A DNA stretch of 64,000 bases from DTPU01 sp963827855 (lineage in GTDB: Bacteria > Planctomycetota > Phycisphaerae > Sedimentisphaerales > Anaerobacaceae). Numbering within the stretch: the first letter of the stretch is position 1; each line of letters begins with the position of its first letter. Below, piece by piece: positions 18,197 to 27,429 of this stretch. The stretch lies in contig CAWHBY010000002.1 in assembly GCA_963827855.1 (NCBI GenBank), forward strand, positions 992,001 through 1,056,000. The letters run 5' to 3'. A model generated the notes under the pieces. The model was not told the DNA's origin, ran no database searches, and worked only from the letters and a program-made list of their open reading frames with translations. The position numbers were made by a program, and so were the translations under genes.

Positions 18197-19401
18197 CGCT
18201 CCTCCTTCCGTGCCTTACCCTGCAGGCCACGCGGCGGCCCGAGGATCAGGGCCTTCTCATACGCCGCCATGACCCGCTCGTAGTACCTGCCGCAAGAATA
18301 CTCGCGGAGAACCCTCTCTCGACCGGCCTCGCCCATGTCCCGACACGTCTGGGGCCGATCCCAGAGATACCGGATCTTCTCGGCGAGTTCATCCGCATTG
18401 CCGGCCTCGAACAGCACTCCCGTCTCTCCGTCGACGATGATCTCCGACAGCCCCCCCATCCGGGAGCAGATGACGGCCTTACCGCAGGCCTGAGCCTCAG
18501 CGGCGCTCAGACCGAACGGCTCGTACCACACGCTGGGCACAACGATCATTCGGCTCGATGCGTAGAAGCCCGCAAGATCGCCGGGAAAGAGATGCCCCAG
18601 GAATGTGCAGTTGCTGGGGACTTCCCGGAGAAGCTCCGGCGAGCAGTCAATCTTGCCCGCCACAAGGAATCGGATCTCCGGACATCTTCGGGCTGCCGAC
18701 AGGAACACGTCAATCCCCTTCTCAGGGCTGACTCTGCCAGCGAACCCGACGTACTCTCCGTCGCACCCCTGGCGGGACGGCCCCGGCGGCTGGACCATGT
18801 TGGGGATGACCGTGACCCGTTCCTCCGGGAATCCCGCCGAGACCAACCGCTGCCGCTGGAACTCGGTCAAGCACGCATACACGGAGACGTTCGCGAGGTA
18901 GAGTCGTGCCTTTCGGGCGACGCAGTTCCTGAGGGCATACCCAAGGCTCTTGAAGAGGCTCCCCTCGCAGTTCTTCAGCAAACACCAGTACTCACGGCCT
19001 CCGCAGCACTTCTCACAGGGACGCCTCTCCTGCTTGGACATGTGCAGGCCCGTGGGGCACATCAGCCGGTAGTTGTGGACGCTCATCACCACGGGGACCT
19101 TTGCCCGGCGACACTCCAGAAGCACGGAAGGCGAGATCAGCGGAAAGACGTTGTGGATGTGCACGACGTCCGGATGCGTCTGGCTCAGAAACCGGCGGAA
19201 CGCCCGCTGTGCCCTCAGGCTGAAGATGCCCGAGAAGAACGCCCGGACCTGACCGAGAGCCATCGCAGGGATCTCCGCGCTGCTTCTCATGAACGTCGCC
19301 GTCCGATGGCCCCTGGCCGCGAGCAGATCGAGCAAGGCCCTGACCACCGTCTCCTCGCCGGCGGGGGCTCCATAGGAATTGTGGACGATAGCGATGTGCA
19401 T
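18193..19401 (-). CDS. GT4-family glycosyltransferase
   Basis: 402 residues, GT-B fold. The N-terminal domain starts MHIAIVHNSYGAPAGEETVV, with the acceptor-side pattern shared with PimB/WfcD-like enzymes. The donor-binding domain contains YVGFAGRVSPEKGIDVFL and the E-x7-E region EPFGLSAAEAQACGKAVIC near residue 305. It adds one sugar to the growing lipid-linked oligosaccharide on the cytoplasmic face. A cysteine-rich insert (ERRPCEKCCGGREYWC) at 125-140 is typical of this subgroup. Translationally coupled to the beta-helix gene. Confidence 0.88.
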   Translation of the reverse strand: MHIAIVHNSYGAPAGEETVVRALLDLLAARGHRTATFMRSSAEIPAMALGQVRAFFSGIFSLRAQRAFRRFLSQTHPDVVHIHNVFPLISPSVLLECRRAKVPVVMSVHNYRLMCPTGLHMSKQERRPCEKCCGGREYWCLLKNCEGSLFKSLGYALRNCVARKARLYLANVSVYACLTEFQRQRLVSAGFPEERVTVIPNMVQPPGPSRQGCDGEYVGFAGRVSPEKGIDVFLSAARRCPEIRFLVAGKIDCSPELLREVPSNCTFLGHLFPGDLAGFYASSRMIVVPSVWYEPFGLSAAEAQACGKAVICSRMGGLSEIIVDGETGVLFEAGNADELAEKIRYLWDRPQTCRDMGEAGRERVLREYSCGRYYERVMAAYEKALILGPPRGLQGKARKEER

Positions 19402-19404
19402 GAC

Positions 19405-19520
19405 AAAAAGTAGTCAGGAGACAGGAGACAGGAGCCAGTAGACCCACCGCTACTCCTGTTGCTTGCTTCTTACCTCTTGCTTCTGTCTCCTGACTACTGT
19501 CTCCTGTCTCCTCTCTTCCG
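19405..19520. repeat. Short tandem repeats (CAGGAGA / TTGCTTC type) between two locus genes
   Basis: GTCAGGAGACAGGAGACAGGAG is followed by TTGCTTGCTTCTTACC, TTGCTTCTGTCTCCTGACTA and CTGTCTCCTGTCTCC. The two halves are partly complementary, so the array can form a long hairpin. It fills most of the space between the glycosyltransferase and the radical SAM gene. Confidence 0.7.
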
Positions 19521-19522
19521 TT

Positions 19523-21028
19523 CTACGCCCGTCTCCCAAAGACCTGCTCCCTGGCCATGCGGAGCCTGTAGGCCGCGGCGTGCCAGGACAGGCTGGCAGC
19601 CCTATGGCGGTCCGAAGGCCGCAGCATGCGGCCCACCTGCTTGAGCCTGAACCGCCGCATGAATCCCGATCTGATCCTGGCCAGATCCTCGCCCGAAAGC
19701 TGCTCGGTCCGCATGACCACGTGGCGGCTCGTGTACCTCCTCCAATCATAGGTGAGGATCAACTGTCTTTCCTTGGCCACGTCGAACAGGCTGGTCCCGG
19801 GATAGGGGGTGACCACGCTGCACAGCACGTTGTCGCAGTTGAGACGGAGCACAAAGTCGACGGTCTTGCGGGCTGCAGCCGCGTCCTCGCCGGGCAGACC
19901 GAAGAGCACAAAGGCCACCGCGAGGATGCCCTCCTGCACGGTCAGGTCAAAGCCCTCCCTGATCTTGTCCATCACCAGGCCGGGCTTTCCCACCTTCTCC
20001 AGCAGGGCCGCGTCTCCAGTCTCCACGCCATACTGTATCCGGATGCATCCTGCCCGCCTCATCCTGGCCAGCAAGGGCTGTGACACCTCATCGATCCTCG
20101 CCTCTGCCGCCCACCGGACGTCCAGGCCTTTGGCCATGATGGAATCGCACAACGCCTCGACCCTGCGGCTGTTGGCCGTGAAGAGCTGGTCCCTGAACAG
20201 GAAACCGCCGATCCCGAAGTTCCTCTGCAGGAACTCCATCTCCTCCACGACCTGGGTGGGCGACTTGAGGACCAATTTCTTGCCGTAGCCTGCAGGATAC
20301 GGACAGTACATGCACCCAAAGGGGCAGCCCTTGCCGCCCAGGATCGGAAAGTAGGTGGTCAGCCTGCCTCCGGGCCCCATGGCCGCCAATCGGTACTTGT
20401 CCATGGGAAGCAGTCTGTAGGTCTCCAGATCCAGATCGTCGAGAGACCCGTCGGCCTGGGCCGGCAGATCGAGCGTCACGGGCCGCGATGGCGACGGGCC
20501 TGGGAACACTGCGCCAGGGACCTGCCTGGCCTCGGCTACGGCCTTGCGACGCAACTGGCGCAGGAACTCCAGGATCGGCACATGATAGAACGGATAGAGT
20601 CCCCTCACCAGCAGATCGACGCCACTGGTGGCCAGGATCTCGCCGGCCAATGGCACGCAGACAGGCCCGATCCCAATCAGAGGATTGGCAGGAAGCCGCC
20701 TCTTGAGCTCTCTCATCACCTCGCAGTCACCCGAGATCGACGGCAGGGAAAGCAGCGAGATCAGGACCGCAGGGCCTTCCTGCTCGACGCGGGCCACGAA
20801 CGGGTCCACGCTGCACCGCTCCGCCTGGCCATCCACAATGCGGACCTCATAGCCCTCCGCCTGCAAGCGCGTGGCCAGGTAGGGAATGAAGGTCGGACAG
20901 AACACGTTGGACGAGTGGCCGTACTCCCGCCTCCAGACGTACTGTGCGGTCCCGTACGCCCCTGCGGTGTCCCTGTACACGTCCATCCCCGGAGGGCTGG
21001 GAAGATTCAAGAGGATGACTCTCTCCAT
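19523..21028 (-). CDS. B12-binding-domain radical SAM protein
   Basis: 501 residues. Residues about 40-170 form a cobalamin-binding-like Rossmann domain (TFIPYLATRLQAEGYEVRIVD). The radical SAM core carries the cluster motif CPFGCMYCPYP near residue 255 and continues to a conserved VETGDAALLEKVGKPG. It belongs to the class that typically methylates or rearranges unreactive carbons using cobalamin and a 4Fe-4S cluster. The position inside a polysaccharide locus suggests a sugar or lipid-carrier modification, but the substrate is unknown. ATG 21028 follows AAGGGAGCAGCG; the in-frame start at 21043 lacks a site. Confidence 0.85.
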   Translation of the reverse strand: MERVILLNLPSPPGMDVYRDTAGAYGTAQYVWRREYGHSSNVFCPTFIPYLATRLQAEGYEVRIVDGQAERCSVDPFVARVEQEGPAVLISLLSLPSISGDCEVMRELKRRLPANPLIGIGPVCVPLAGEILATSGVDLLVRGLYPFYHVPILEFLRQLRRKAVAEARQVPGAVFPGPSPSRPVTLDLPAQADGSLDDLDLETYRLLPMDKYRLAAMGPGGRLTTYFPILGGKGCPFGCMYCPYPAGYGKKLVLKSPTQVVEEMEFLQRNFGIGGFLFRDQLFTANSRRVEALCDSIMAKGLDVRWAAEARIDEVSQPLLARMRRAGCIRIQYGVETGDAALLEKVGKPGLVMDKIREGFDLTVQEGILAVAFVLFGLPGEDAAAARKTVDFVLRLNCDNVLCSVVTPYPGTSLFDVAKERQLILTYDWRRYTSRHVVMRTEQLSGEDLARIRSGFMRRFRLKQVGRMLRPSDRHRAASLSWHAAAYRLRMAREQVFGRRA

Positions 21029-21055
21029 CGCTGCTCCCTTCAATCCAGTAAGAGT

Positions 21056-22222
21056 CTATCTCAGTGGAGGCCAGAGGCGGCCCAGTTCATGGCTGAGGCC
21101 TCCCAGGCTGTACCGGCTGGCGATGGCCGTGGACACCGGGCCGGCGTCCAGGGTCAAGGCCTCTTCCATCGCCCGGCTGAACGGCTCTGCGCTCCGCTGG
21201 CGGACGATGAACCCGTTGCGACCCTCTGCGATCATGTCCCGTGCACCGCTGACGTCTGTGGACACAAGGGGCTTCCCGCAGGCAATGGCCTCGAGCATGG
21301 CGACAGACCACCCTTCATGATGGGAGCCAAAGACGACCAGATCAGCGGCATTGAGATAGCCTGCCACGGCCCTGGGCTGCAGGAATCCCGTCACAGTCAC
21401 GTCGTCTGATAGGCCGAGGTCGGACGCCCTTCGCAGCAGCGCCGGACGATCTTCGCCGTCTCCCGCGAAGCACAACATCGCATCGCCGTGGCTTCGCAGA
21501 AAGACCTTGAAGGCGTCGAGCAGGAGGTCCCATCCCTTCACCCCGTTGACGCGGCCCACGCAGACCACCAGGGTCTTGTCCGCCGGGATCTGCAGGCTGG
21601 CTCTCGCCGAGGACTGCTCCACGGGAAAGAACATCGCATCATCGTACCGGGTGGGGAATGAGACGATTCTCCGCCGCCGCAGCGGCGCGCCCCGAGTCTG
21701 TACGAACTCCTCGATGGCGGCCTGGTCCGCGGCGGCCAACAGGACGTCCACGCGATCGAGGGCCTTCCACCAATATCTCTCGAACACGGGCGCCACCAGC
21801 CTGGCCCACGCATAGCGTGGCCTGTGCAGAGGGCTCTCTGCGCCCGCGAAGCAATAGCAGAGGCTCTTCCAGGGCAGGCCGCCAATCGCGATGATCGCCT
21901 CAGGGGACTGTGTGAACGCGTGGTGGATCCCCAGGGAGAAGATCTGTCTGCGAAACCGCCTCAGCCCCATGAAGACGCGGGCCCTTCCCGGGATGAGCGG
22001 CCGCCCGGCCATCGGCCTGCACCGGCCGAAGCTGAAGAAGAGAAACCGCCTTCCATCAAAGGTCTTCTCGATCCAGCGGCCCACCGGCGTTGCGTCTGTG
22101 CTGGTCCCCACCAGGGCCAGGCGATCGCCGTACGCCTTCATGAGCTGCCTGGCAAAGGAGAGCTGTCCACCCGTGGGATAGTCCACGAAGTTGCAGGGAT
22201 CGATCAGAAGCGCATCGGCCAT
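21056..22222 (-). CDS. GT4-family glycosyltransferase
   Basis: 388 residues. The start MADALLIDPCNFVDYPTGGQ includes the glycine-rich loop of GT-B enzymes. The donor site is at about 210-320: LVVCVGRVNGVKGWDLLLDA, then HEGWSVAMLEAIACGKPLV with the E-x7-E arrangement (here EAIACGKP). It should add a sugar to the repeat unit. Three bases separate its ATG from the stop of the upstream glycosyltransferase, so the two are co-translated. Confidence 0.88.
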   Translation of the reverse strand: MADALLIDPCNFVDYPTGGQLSFARQLMKAYGDRLALVGTSTDATPVGRWIEKTFDGRRFLFFSFGRCRPMAGRPLIPGRARVFMGLRRFRRQIFSLGIHHAFTQSPEAIIAIGGLPWKSLCYCFAGAESPLHRPRYAWARLVAPVFERYWWKALDRVDVLLAAADQAAIEEFVQTRGAPLRRRRIVSFPTRYDDAMFFPVEQSSARASLQIPADKTLVVCVGRVNGVKGWDLLLDAFKVFLRSHGDAMLCFAGDGEDRPALLRRASDLGLSDDVTVTGFLQPRAVAGYLNAADLVVFGSHHEGWSVAMLEAIACGKPLVSTDVSGARDMIAEGRNGFIVRQRSAEPFSRAMEEALTLDAGPVSTAIASRYSLGGLSHELGRLWPPLR

Positions 22223-22225
22223 ACG

Positions 22226-23416
22226 TCAGTCCGCCAGGCCTTCTGCAAAGGCCATCAGGCCTTCGGCCTGTCTCTTGTGGCAAAAGGCCCGGTCCGCTAC
22301 CGCGCGGCCGCGGCGCCCGATGGCAGTGGCCGCGTCCGGGTGCTGCAGCAGGTATTCCACGGAACCGACGATCCCTGCCGCACTGCCGGGCTCCACCAGC
22401 ATGGCCGAGTCCTCATGCCTGAGCCAGTGGGTCACGTCCGACACCTTGGAGGCGACTACAGGCCTGCCTGTGGCCAGGTACTCGCCGAGCTTGAAGGGGA
22501 AACCTGCCTGGGCATAGGGGTGGCTGATCCGGGTCATGCAGGGGATGTCCGCAGCCCTGAGTTCCGCCTGGTAGGCGGCATCGTCCAGGTAGCCCTTGTA
22601 CACGATCTGCTGCCTGAAGGGTGAAGAGGCGATGCGACTGCGGGCCGCAGCCATGTCCTCCTCACTGCCCTTGCCTGTCAGGACCAGCCGCAGGTTGCTG
22701 TGCCGGCTGGCGAGGCGGTCAAAGGCGTCCAGCAGCACGGGTATTCCGTCCTTGAGTCCGAAACTGCCTGCGTAGAACAGGGTGACCCTGTCCCCGAGCC
22801 TCCAGGGGACCTCGGGATACCGGGCCATGTCAACTGAAACCGGCTTGAAGTGGAGCGGCACTGCACCGGCCGTCAGGTCGCGGAACTTGGCCTCGAGCCT
22901 GGAGCTGATCACCACGATGCCGTCTGCCAGGGAGCCGATGTGACGGGTCGCGCGGCGGATGTAGGCGTTCGAGAGGCGGTGCCAGGGGCTGCTGGACACG
23001 CCGAGCGCGACGTCATCGTCTTCCACGATCTCGAAGATCACCTTGAACCCCAGGCTGCGGGCCCGCCGGACCGTCGGGACGTTGTCCAGGCTGGGCGGAC
23101 CGTACACGTAGAGGATATTCCTGCTGGCCGGCCGAAACAGGCGCGCCACCGCCCGCCTCGCCTTGACGTGGAACACGGGCGCCAGGAGCAGGCCTCTGAG
23201 CCGCAGGGCATCGCCCATGACCGTTTCATAGGAAGTCCCTTCGTGCACACCTGAAAGCACGTTCTCGCGGCTCGACTGCCTCAGGATCATCACGTGGATC
23301 GACAGGCCGGGGGCGGTCTTCAGTCCGTCAACAGTATTCTGGATATGGCGGGTCGGGGCCATCCCTTTCGGATAGGGAAATCCACCCAGAAGGACCCAGC
23401 GGGTTTGCCGGCTCAT
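22226..23416 (-). CDS. GT4-family glycosyltransferase
   Basis: 396 residues, GT-B fold: WVLLGGFPYPKGMAPTRHIQ at the N-terminus (glycine loop), TLFYAGSFGLKDGIPVLLDA in the donor domain, and FPFKLGEYLATGRPVVAS as the E-containing donor motif. ATG 23416 is preferred over the GTG two codons upstream because AAAGG lies at a suitable distance. It is the first gene downstream of the hairpin-array element that separates it from the ligase gene. Confidence 0.87.
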   Translation of the reverse strand: MSRQTRWVLLGGFPYPKGMAPTRHIQNTVDGLKTAPGLSIHVMILRQSSRENVLSGVHEGTSYETVMGDALRLRGLLLAPVFHVKARRAVARLFRPASRNILYVYGPPSLDNVPTVRRARSLGFKVIFEIVEDDDVALGVSSSPWHRLSNAYIRRATRHIGSLADGIVVISSRLEAKFRDLTAGAVPLHFKPVSVDMARYPEVPWRLGDRVTLFYAGSFGLKDGIPVLLDAFDRLASRHSNLRLVLTGKGSEEDMAAARSRIASSPFRQQIVYKGYLDDAAYQAELRAADIPCMTRISHPYAQAGFPFKLGEYLATGRPVVASKVSDVTHWLRHEDSAMLVEPGSAAGIVGSVEYLLQHPDAATAIGRRGRAVADRAFCHKRQAEGLMAFAEGLAD

Positions 23417-23446
23417 AGCCACCGACCTTTCTCAGGCTCTGTCTGA

Positions 23447-24003
23447 TAGGGCGAACGCAAAGTCCCTCCTGTACATGCAGGATGAGAACCGAAGGACTGT
23501 TTTGCCGCGAACCCCGCCAACCTCGCGAACGGCTGTCGCCTTTGGCGGTGGGTTGACCTTCTCGATGCATCGCCGTACGCGACGCTTCGCGTCTACCGGA
23601 AGGCCTTGCCTTCCGGGCGAGCATCGCCGGCCTCCATTCTGCAAGCGAGCTTGCTCCATGGAGTCCTGCTTGCCCGCAGGCGTGCGGCTCAGACTGTGTG
23701 CGAGAGTCCCTTTGCCGGGCAGCCCTTTCGTCCTCTGCTACGGTGAAGGTAGACACCTACCCAGTCCAAGCCGCCAGATCAAGGCCGAGCAGTGGGATGC
23801 GGTCCAAGCTTGCTTGGACAAGCAGCCTACTGCGAAGGCCGCCTTGGGACGCAGTCCCAAGGCACGGCGAAGCCGTGGATCAGGCGGCGGAGCTACAACT
23901 ATGACCAACACCCGCGACCCTGCGCCAGCGTTAGCGGGGTTGGCGGGGTTCGCGGCAAATAACAAGAACGCTTCCCAGGAAGGCCGACTTTGCGATTGCC
24001 CTG
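23447..24003. mobile_element. Hairpin-array transposable element, family 1, copy 2 (557 bp)
   Basis: The ends TAGGGCGAACGCAAAGTC and GACTTTGCGATTGCCCTG are inverted repeats. An exact 10-bp direct repeat CTCTGTCTGA flanks it (23437-23446 and 24004-24013). Inner inverted repeats TTTGCCGCGAACCCCGCCAA and their complement lie about 60 bp inside each end. The rest is a chain of hairpins (CCGGAAGGCCTTGCCTTCCGG, TTGGGACGCAGTCCCAA). It is inserted between the ligase-like gene and a glycosyltransferase in the polysaccharide locus. Confidence 0.92.
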
Positions 24004-24161
24004 CTCTGTCTGAAAACCGGGGCGTCGGCCCGAGAGCGAGCGTCTTCTGGTCTGGCAAGGACTGCTGGAGCAGGCGATGCCGAGCACATCGTCGATGCAG
24101 CCGGACGCAGTCCAGAGCAGAAGAAAGCCGCTCGAAGCCAGATCCGGTCTTCAGACAGAGC

Positions 24162-25481
24162 CTAGTAGGACCGAAGCTCGATCCATTCAGAGGATTTGGC
24201 CGTATTCGAGCAGGTGCACAGCCCTGCCATCAGGCAAATGAAGTAGCTGGTGGCACTCAGCGATGGATTGCAGAAGACGCCCACGCCGGCCAGCACGATG
24301 GCCCAGATCAGCAGCATGCTGGCGGAAGCGGCCACTGAGGGCCCTGCCGGGTCTCTGCGGAAGAAGGCCACCCAGCCTGGTCGCACGACCAGCACGCAGT
24401 ACGAGGCCAGGATGGGCAGGCCTCCGATGAAGGCCATCCAGAGATAGGCATTGTCGAAGTACTGGTACTCAGGATTGTCCGGACCGTAGTAGTAGGTGGC
24501 CTTGGGTCCCAAGCCCACGACCAGGTCCTCCACTGAGATCTGGGAGAAGAACATCCTGTACTGCTCGCTCCGCGTGTCTTCCCCCAGACGGTCCCGCAGG
24601 CCCGAGGCCACCTCACGGGCCTTCTGCGTTGTGGCCAGGCCCGCGAGGAGCAGGACCCCAGCCAGGCCCGCAAAGGCCAGAGTCCGCCTCATCCGCGTCC
24701 TGTCTTGCGGGTGCGTCCTCCTGGACACGCCCAGCCCATAGAGGACCACGAGCAGGGCCGTGTCGATGACCCAGGACCTCCGCTGCAGCCACAAGGCGAG
24801 CACGCCCAGGAGGCCCAGCATCGCCACATCTGCGATCAGCCAGGCCACGGGCTTGTACTCCCGCGATAGGCACCTCCAACCTCCGTACCAGAAGAGCAGG
24901 CTGAAGTACTGGTTGGTGGTGTAGACCCCGCCAGCCGTCTGCATCCCGCCTCCGATCATGGAACGGATCGCCAGGACCGCGGTGACGACCATGAGGACGT
25001 CGAACAGCCGGCCGAGCCGCCTCCACACCTCTGCCTCCATCCCCGCAAAGAGCAGCAGCACGCTGAACCACACGAACGGGCCCGTTGCACCGAGGATGGC
25101 GGGCGAGGCCATCTCGCCCCAGTCGTACGCGATGAGGGTCCAGAGGAGGCTCGAAGAGAGAAGGACCCAGAGAGCCAGGCGGCCGAGCGTATCCAACCTC
25201 TCGTAGCCGCCGTTGATTGCAGCCAGGGCCCCTGCAGCCAGCAGGCACGCCAACGCACCGCCGTGGAGCAGGTAGTAGACAACGGACTTGTCCTCAATCC
25301 ACACGACCCGGCCCCACTGATCTGTCGTGGTGATGACGCTCTCGGCCAGCACCACGCTGGCGAGCCAGGCCGCAAAGACCCCTGCCACGGTGAAGAAGGC
25401 CACCCAATCGCTCAGCGTGGAGCCCAGCCGGGCCATGGCGGGATCCAGTTCTACGACAGGTTCATGGATCCACGTCCTCAT
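24162..25481 (-). CDS. O-antigen ligase / polymerase-like membrane protein (Wzy/WaaL type)
   Basis: 439 residues with about twelve transmembrane segments. There is a large loop after the ninth (about residues 285-345, containing REVASGLRDRLGEDTRSEQY and TYYYGPDNPEYQYFDNAYL), the arrangement of Wzy polymerases and O-antigen ligases. It would polymerise or ligate lipid-linked units on the periplasmic side. Sequence alone does not separate polymerase from ligase. The ATG overlaps the flippase stop as ATGA. Confidence 0.82.
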   Translation of the reverse strand: MRTWIHEPVVELDPAMARLGSTLSDWVAFFTVAGVFAAWLASVVLAESVITTTDQWGRVVWIEDKSVVYYLLHGGALACLLAAGALAAINGGYERLDTLGRLALWVLLSSSLLWTLIAYDWGEMASPAILGATGPFVWFSVLLLFAGMEAEVWRRLGRLFDVLMVVTAVLAIRSMIGGGMQTAGGVYTTNQYFSLLFWYGGWRCLSREYKPVAWLIADVAMLGLLGVLALWLQRRSWVIDTALLVVLYGLGVSRRTHPQDRTRMRRTLAFAGLAGVLLLAGLATTQKAREVASGLRDRLGEDTRSEQYRMFFSQISVEDLVVGLGPKATYYYGPDNPEYQYFDNAYLWMAFIGGLPILASYCVLVVRPGWVAFFRRDPAGPSVAASASMLLIWAIVLAGVGVFCNPSLSATSYFICLMAGLCTCSNTAKSSEWIELRSY

Positions 25482-26800
25482 GAGACGCCTGCTCCAACCA
25501 CCGTCGCGTCGAGCCGCTCGTCCGCCACCTTGGATTCGAGGGTCCTCCAGAGGGCAAGGCCGATCAGAGGAGTGGCCACTGCATAGCCCAGCAGTGTGGC
25601 GATCGCCACGTCATAGGCCCCGAATGAGGGTTGCAGGAGACAGACCAGCAAGGTGATCGAGGCCCTCGCCAGGTCGATGGCGAGCATGGTGGCCGTCTTG
25701 CCTGCAGCCCACAGGCCGTACGCGCCCACCATGCTGACCGAGGCCGGCACGCACGTCACGGCCAGCAGGATCAACACCCGTTTGCCCTGGACAAAGGCAT
25801 CGCCATAGCCTGACATCAGGAGTCCGGAGAAGGCAGCCACTGTCAGGGCCGGCACTGCCGCGACCGCCAGCGACGCGGAACACGCGCCCGTCAGCAGACG
25901 CCTGCATTCCCTGCTGCCGGCCTGCGCGTGGGTGTGCGCGAACAAGGGGAGGCTCACCTGGGCCACCAGGCCCGGCAGGAACAGAATCGCGGTCCGCCAC
26001 CGATCCGCTGCGTTGAACACGGCCAACTCCGCCACTCCCTGCACCTGGTGTGCCAGACCCACGTTGAGGCCCCAGGTCACGATCGCCAGGGCCACGCTGC
26101 TCGCAGTGACGAACAACGAGGTCCGCAGCACGCCGTACTCCGAGCAGACGCCCTGAAACGTCAGACCGATCGCCTGGCGTCTACATGCGGCCCTGAGGCC
26201 GACCTGAAAGAGCAGGCACGTCAGAAGGCTGGCCGCTGCCAGCCCTGTCACAGCGCCTGCCAACCCGAAGGCCCGGGCGCCCAGGATCACCAGGGACATC
26301 GTCAGCACGGCCCGGCCCAAAGACACAGCCGCCACCGTGGAGAAGGCCTCGAGGCCGACCAGCACATCCGACTGGATGCGATTGAGCACCTCGGACAGGG
26401 CCAGGACTCCCACCCAACGCAGCGTGCCTGACAGATGCTCCGTGGCCAGCACCGACCGAAGCAGGCCGAGCGGCGCTGCCAGGACCAGCAAGGCGAGCAG
26501 ACTGCCGGATGCCAGGGACAGCAGCAGCGAAAAGCCGATCACTCGGCCTGCCCGGTCTGGCTCCCGGCCCCTGAGCCTCGCGACCAGGCGGGTCGTGGCC
26601 AGGCCCAGTCCAAGGCCCCCCAGGTTCTGGAGCATCACCGAGGTCGCCTGCACCAGGACGAACTGGCCGAAGGCCTCCATGCCCAGCAGCCGGGCCACCC
26701 CCATCGCAGTGGCCAGGCTTGCCCCTTGCGATACCACCGAGCCTGCTGTGGCCCAGGTCGCTCCACGGGCAAATCGTGACTTGAGGGACTCGCCGGACAT
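25478..26800 (-). CDS. Wzx-type polysaccharide flippase (MATE/MOP superfamily)
   Basis: 440 residues with about 12-14 membrane segments. The opening SLKSRFARGATWATAGSVVS and GMEAFGQFVLVQATSVMLQN is the canonical Wzx/RfbX N-terminus. It moves lipid-linked repeat units across the inner membrane. An upstream start at 26896 would add 32 residues encoded by a mobile element, so ATG 26800 is chosen. It is the first gene of the minus-strand polysaccharide locus, so its promoter must lie within or beyond the element at 26805-26893. Confidence 0.88.
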   Translation of the reverse strand: MSGESLKSRFARGATWATAGSVVSQGASLATAMGVARLLGMEAFGQFVLVQATSVMLQNLGGLGLGLATTRLVARLRGREPDRAGRVIGFSLLLSLASGSLLALLVLAAPLGLLRSVLATEHLSGTLRWVGVLALSEVLNRIQSDVLVGLEAFSTVAAVSLGRAVLTMSLVILGARAFGLAGAVTGLAAASLLTCLLFQVGLRAACRRQAIGLTFQGVCSEYGVLRTSLFVTASSVALAIVTWGLNVGLAHQVQGVAELAVFNAADRWRTAILFLPGLVAQVSLPLFAHTHAQAGSRECRRLLTGACSASLAVAAVPALTVAAFSGLLMSGYGDAFVQGKRVLILLAVTCVPASVSMVGAYGLWAAGKTATMLAIDLARASITLLVCLLQPSFGAYDVAIATLLGYAVATPLIGLALWRTLESKVADERLDATVVGAGVS

Positions 26801-26804
26801 TCCT

Positions 26805-26893
26805 AGAGGCTGTCTCAGAACTTGTTTCGTAGCGGGATCGAGCGAAAAGGCCTGGGGCAAGGCGGAGGCGGAAGAGGCTCGGAGATAGCCTCT
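26805..26893. mobile_element. MITE-like element, family 2, internally deleted copy (89 bp)
   Basis: AGAGGCTGTCTCAGAAC at the left and GAGATAGCCTCT at the right are inverted repeats of family 2. The interior CTTGTTTCGTAGCGGGATCG and GGGGCAAGGCGG matches the full copies, but roughly half is missing. It ends four bases before the flippase start codon, so it forms the 5' untranslated region of the locus. Confidence 0.72.
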
Positions 26894-27429
26894 CAAAGGA
26901 CAAACTCCGTCCCCGTGGGTTACAGTGACATGCCCACCCTAGATGGGGATAGGGCCCCATACCCGAACCTGATGCGCAGGGCGGCCTCTTTGGAGGGAAA
27001 TGCAGACAGGACGCCGGAGCCACTCCGGCGATCGGGAAGGGCGTACAGCCCATGCTGGCGGCCGGCCTGTTCTGCTGGCGGCCCCCGAAACTCACAATGC
27101 ACCGGGAGCGCACGCAATAACATCCACCGTCAAAGGGACATTCGAGGAGTGTTCTGTTGGGGAGCCAGTCGCTCCCCCACCCTGTACCTCCGTGCACCCA
27201 TCCTTCCGATCCTTCGGCAAACTGCCGTGCACAGCACGGCCCGTCCGCCGCTTGCCTGCCCTCGCCTCCATGCGAGGTCAGCGATTCACACCATCCTCAC
27301 GGGGCCCCCGAAACAGGGGCCGACGCATCACCAAGCTTCCCTTTGGTGACGCAATACCGATTTGGAGTGTACGGTTTCGCCGGCGACTGTCAATCCTTTT
27401 TCGCGGGCATTTTCGGCTGGCGCACTCGT
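26894..27429. other. Intergenic region between the polysaccharide locus and the redox cluster
   Basis: No convincing gene; the longest frames overlap each other and lack ribosome binding sites. Two small hairpins occur: GGGGCCCCCGAAACAGGGGCC at about 27301-27321, and TCACCAA with TTGGTGA at 27328-27349. Neither has a T run. The region should contain the promoter of the polysaccharide locus and the end of the redox-cluster transcript. Confidence 0.45.

Noticed and set aside
26800..26896. 32-residue N-terminal extension of the flippase
   Set aside because: Encoded entirely within a MITE-like element; the canonical Wzx start begins at the internal ATG.
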